Shown: one piece after another, positions 62,401-64,000 of the stretch
Layout: every line of letters starts with the position of its first letter
Position numbering within the stretch: position 1 is the stretch's first letter
Assembly (NCBI GenBank): GCA_001692895.1
Contig: KV748204.1
Location: 248,001 to 312,000, forward strand
Length of the DNA stretch: 64,000 bases
Direction of reading: 5' to 3'
Source of the DNA: Cenococcum geophilum 1.58
Lineage: Eukaryota > Ascomycota > Dothideomycetes > Gloniales > Gloniaceae
Position numbers and translations under genes: made by a program
Notes under the pieces: generated by a model
Told to the model about the DNA's origin: nothing
Seen by the model: only the letters and a program-made list of their open reading frames with translations
Databases searched by the model: none

Positions 62401-62826
62401 TCGTAAATCCTACCTAGCTAGAAAATACAAATTATACCTCTTAATTGGCAGTAGTTATTCTATTAGTCTGTATTTTTGTTAGTAAGGTTAAACTATTTAA
62501 GTGCCTAACCCGTTAGGAATAGTCCTGCGTAGGCTATCTAGTCTATTATTGTGGCTAACTTAGCCCCTTCTTATATAACTTTAAAATGCATCTGCGTTAG
62601 AAATCCTTTAAGCTTTAATCTCTCTCCTAAGAATTGTTTAATTAATGGTAACTTACCTTTATTGCTCCGATTCTATTAAGTCTATTTTTAAGTACTATAT
62701 TATTTTTATTAATTAATCCACTATTTCTTATAATTGTTCTACTGTTACAGGTTATTGCGAGTTAGTGTCCGCTATACTAGTATTACCCCCTAACCTTAAA
62801 GTAGTTGCCGCCGTTAATGGCGTTAT
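56410..62826 (-). pseudogene. gypsy chromovirus Gag-Pol, copy 2, RIP-inactivated
   Basis: Mirrors 21553-27930. The start codon position (62824-62826) reads TAT on the plus strand where copy 1 implies CAT, so ATG has become ATA. Domain blocks are in the same order on the minus strand: chromodomain end near 56500, integrase about 57000-57700, RNase H about 57950-58350, RT about 58500-59250, gag knuckle near 61850. Stops are frequent. One N is at 59286. Confidence 0.87.
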
Positions 62827-62892
62827 AGTAGCTGCTTTTAGTGGTATATTATTTAACTTTCTGTATTTAATACCGTAACTAGGTAGTAATTA

Positions 62893-63318
62893 TATAACGG
62901 AACCTTATAGTAGGAACTATAATGGGTTCTATTAATGGGCTAGGTGTATAGGAAATGTAAAGATAGTAGTTAATAACGTAATAATAACTAGTAGAGTGGT
63001 TACCTAATAGATTAACTCTAATTATATTCTAAGAATCACTATAAGGAAGGAACTATCTAGGTAGGGACTAAGGGTCCTTAAATATATAACCGTACTCCTA
63101 TGAAATCCTTCTTATACGTAATGTATGTGTTATATATAAGGTACGTAAGTTCCCTTTGTTCCTTACGTTCTTTACGTAGCACCTTATGTGACCTTGGCTA
63201 CTATTCTTCGTCACATGGTTCCACGGGTTCCATCCTGGACCGTGCTTGTATTAACTAACTAGCTTCTTCCGACTCTTCTCCAAGTAGTCGTAACATTGTA
63301 CTTAAAGCGTCCGTAACA
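62893..63318 (-). repeat. gypsy copy 2, LTR (5' relative to coding strand)
   Basis: 426 bp, followed by CTTAG (63319-63323). The last about 150 bp keep CpA/TpG sites (for example CACATGGTTCCACGGG near 63214-63229) that are lost in the other LTR. Confidence 0.92.
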
Positions 63319-63602
63319 CTTAGTACTAAGCCTAGCGAGTATAGCTACCAATTTGGCCGTACTAGAAGATGCTATACCGCGGCGTAAGGTTAATACTAAG
63401 TTATAAATGCTATATACACTCGCCAGCTAGCGGGCTACGCGCTAACTAAGATTGCTAAGCCTACCTATAATAAGTACCACACCGTCCCACCGTAGGAGTG
63501 GCTGCTTCGCTGGCTACGGGACTAGGCTAATGCGCTATATCTATAGCACTAGCACTAGCTCCTAGCATACGGCGCATTCCGGCTTAGCTGCTAATATTAA
63601 CG

Positions 63603-63630
63603 CTAGGGCGAGGGCGAGGGCGAGGGCATT
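63603..63630 (-). repeat. GGGCGA hexamer run inside the PKS relic
   Basis: Four to five copies of GGGCGA, coding on the minus strand for an (Ala-Leu)n tract just upstream of the KR domain. In frame with the PKS reading. Confidence 0.6.
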
Positions 63631-64000
63631 AGGTGCGGTCGTCTCTATATCTATATCTATTAACCACAGGCATAGTTCTAGATGTTCACTTTAGGCGGTG
63701 CGTATTAGGCCCCACAGCGGCCTAGCCCTAAGCCCCGTTACTAGGTCGCCCCTAGCGGCACCTACTATATAGCGGGTGACCTACACTAGCGGCGGCGCAA
63801 ACTAAGTCTGCGCTGCCGTTTACAGCTACGCCAGCGCTTTTGCGGCTAAGTTACGCGCTAGGCCTATAACGTTGTTAACGTCTAAGTTCTACAAATATAG
63901 TAGACCGTAAAGCTCCCTAGCCTCTTAAAGACTTCTAACCTTACGTACCTTAATACTAGCCTATGCTAAAGTTATCTTTACCGCGTAGGCTTATATTTTA

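Larger units (their letters stand above)
55329..63318 (-). mobile_element. Ty3/gypsy chromovirus, copy 2, complete with LTRs and TSD
   Basis: Two 426-bp LTRs (55329-55754 and 62893-63318), reading T(G/A)TAACGGAACC... to ...CGT(C/T)(C/T)(G/A)TAACA-like on the plus strand, are flanked by CTTAG (55324-55328 and 63319-63323). The sequence is the reverse complement of the family at 21063-29013. It interrupts the PKS ketoreductase, so it inserted after that gene was present. Confidence 0.93.
53140..64000 (-). pseudogene. Type I polyketide synthase relic (KR-ACP-thioester reductase), RIP-inactivated and split by a gypsy element
   Basis: The minus strand runs off the right window edge. From right to left: a linker before the ketoreductase (RARPLWGLIRTAQSEH, about 63730-63690), then the KR start (DGVVLIIGRLSNLSQRVARQ, about 63490-63430, for the TGGLGxLGxxxA nucleotide motif). 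KR continues after the gypsy insertion at 55328 with GIVYIASV, DLDMFVMFFSISSI and NYAITNTFLNALTYLRYTQG. An acyl carrier protein follows at about 54650-54540 (DIGINLLTIVLI, with the phosphopantetheine Ser of DSL lost), then a thioester reductase domain at about 54270-53190 (FVIGTIGFISAFIIYKLL, YSYATLKYIAERIV, IYRLPFITA). KS, AT and DH, if present, lie outside. All domains carry RIP stops. Such an enzyme would release its product reductively as an aldehyde or alcohol. Confidence 0.82.

Overview
The window reads as nuclear DNA from a filamentous ascomycete (Pezizomycotina). The intact genes have short fungal introns (about 45-110 bp, GTRNGT donors, CTAAC-type branch points, YAG acceptors), and their products belong to conserved fungal families. 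The flanks carry the signature of repeat-induced point mutation (RIP): CpA is almost everywhere TpA, CAG (Gln) codons have become TAG stops, and catalytic Asp/Glu have become Asn/Lys. The genus cannot be named from the sequence.

Three compartments are visible. (1) 1-35.25 kb is an AT-rich, RIP-mutated nest of transposons. It starts with a LINE and a hAT-like element. A PIF/Harbinger DNA transposon (6011-15547, TSD TAA) follows, carrying a complete Ty1/copia element (7730-13606, TSD ATTAC). Next come a second hAT and a DIRS/Ngaro-type tyrosine-recombinase retrotransposon (17734-30224, split direct repeats), whose recombinase gene is split by a Ty3/gypsy chromovirus (21063-29013, TSD CTAGG). 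A 1.9-kb non-RIP spacer with an orphan coding exon separates this from a 3.1-kb Tc1/mariner (32117-35253, TSD TA) that carries a second, unrelated gene. (2) 35.26-48.9 kb is a normal-composition gene island: CEF1/CDC5 splicing factor, a WDR48/Bun107 deubiquitinase cofactor, the mitochondrial S-adenosylmethionine carrier, a TCAB1/SWT21-type WD40 protein, an FAD-dependent oxidoreductase, and three unrecognised or partial ORFs. (3) 49-64 kb is again RIP-mutated: a solo LTR (TSD ATTAG), composite direct repeats, a minisatellite, and a dead type I polyketide synthase on the minus strand (KR-ACP-thioester reductase). A second copy of the same chromovirus (55329-63318, TSD CTTAG) sits inside its KR domain.

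The island genes are housekeeping and do not form a pathway. Cef1 and Bun107 are tandem, Bun107 and the SAM carrier are convergent, and the SAM carrier and SWT21-like gene are divergent over a 171-bp shared promoter. In the flanks the target-site duplications give a relative order of insertions. The DIRS end repeats and the mariner TIRs show where RIP stopped.

The most notable items are the mariner with a passenger gene, the DIRS element preserved with its split repeats, and the RIP-killed PKS whose surviving domains look bacterial in style. Element-internal coordinates are approximate. TSD-defined and LTR/TIR-defined ends and splice junctions were read base by base.
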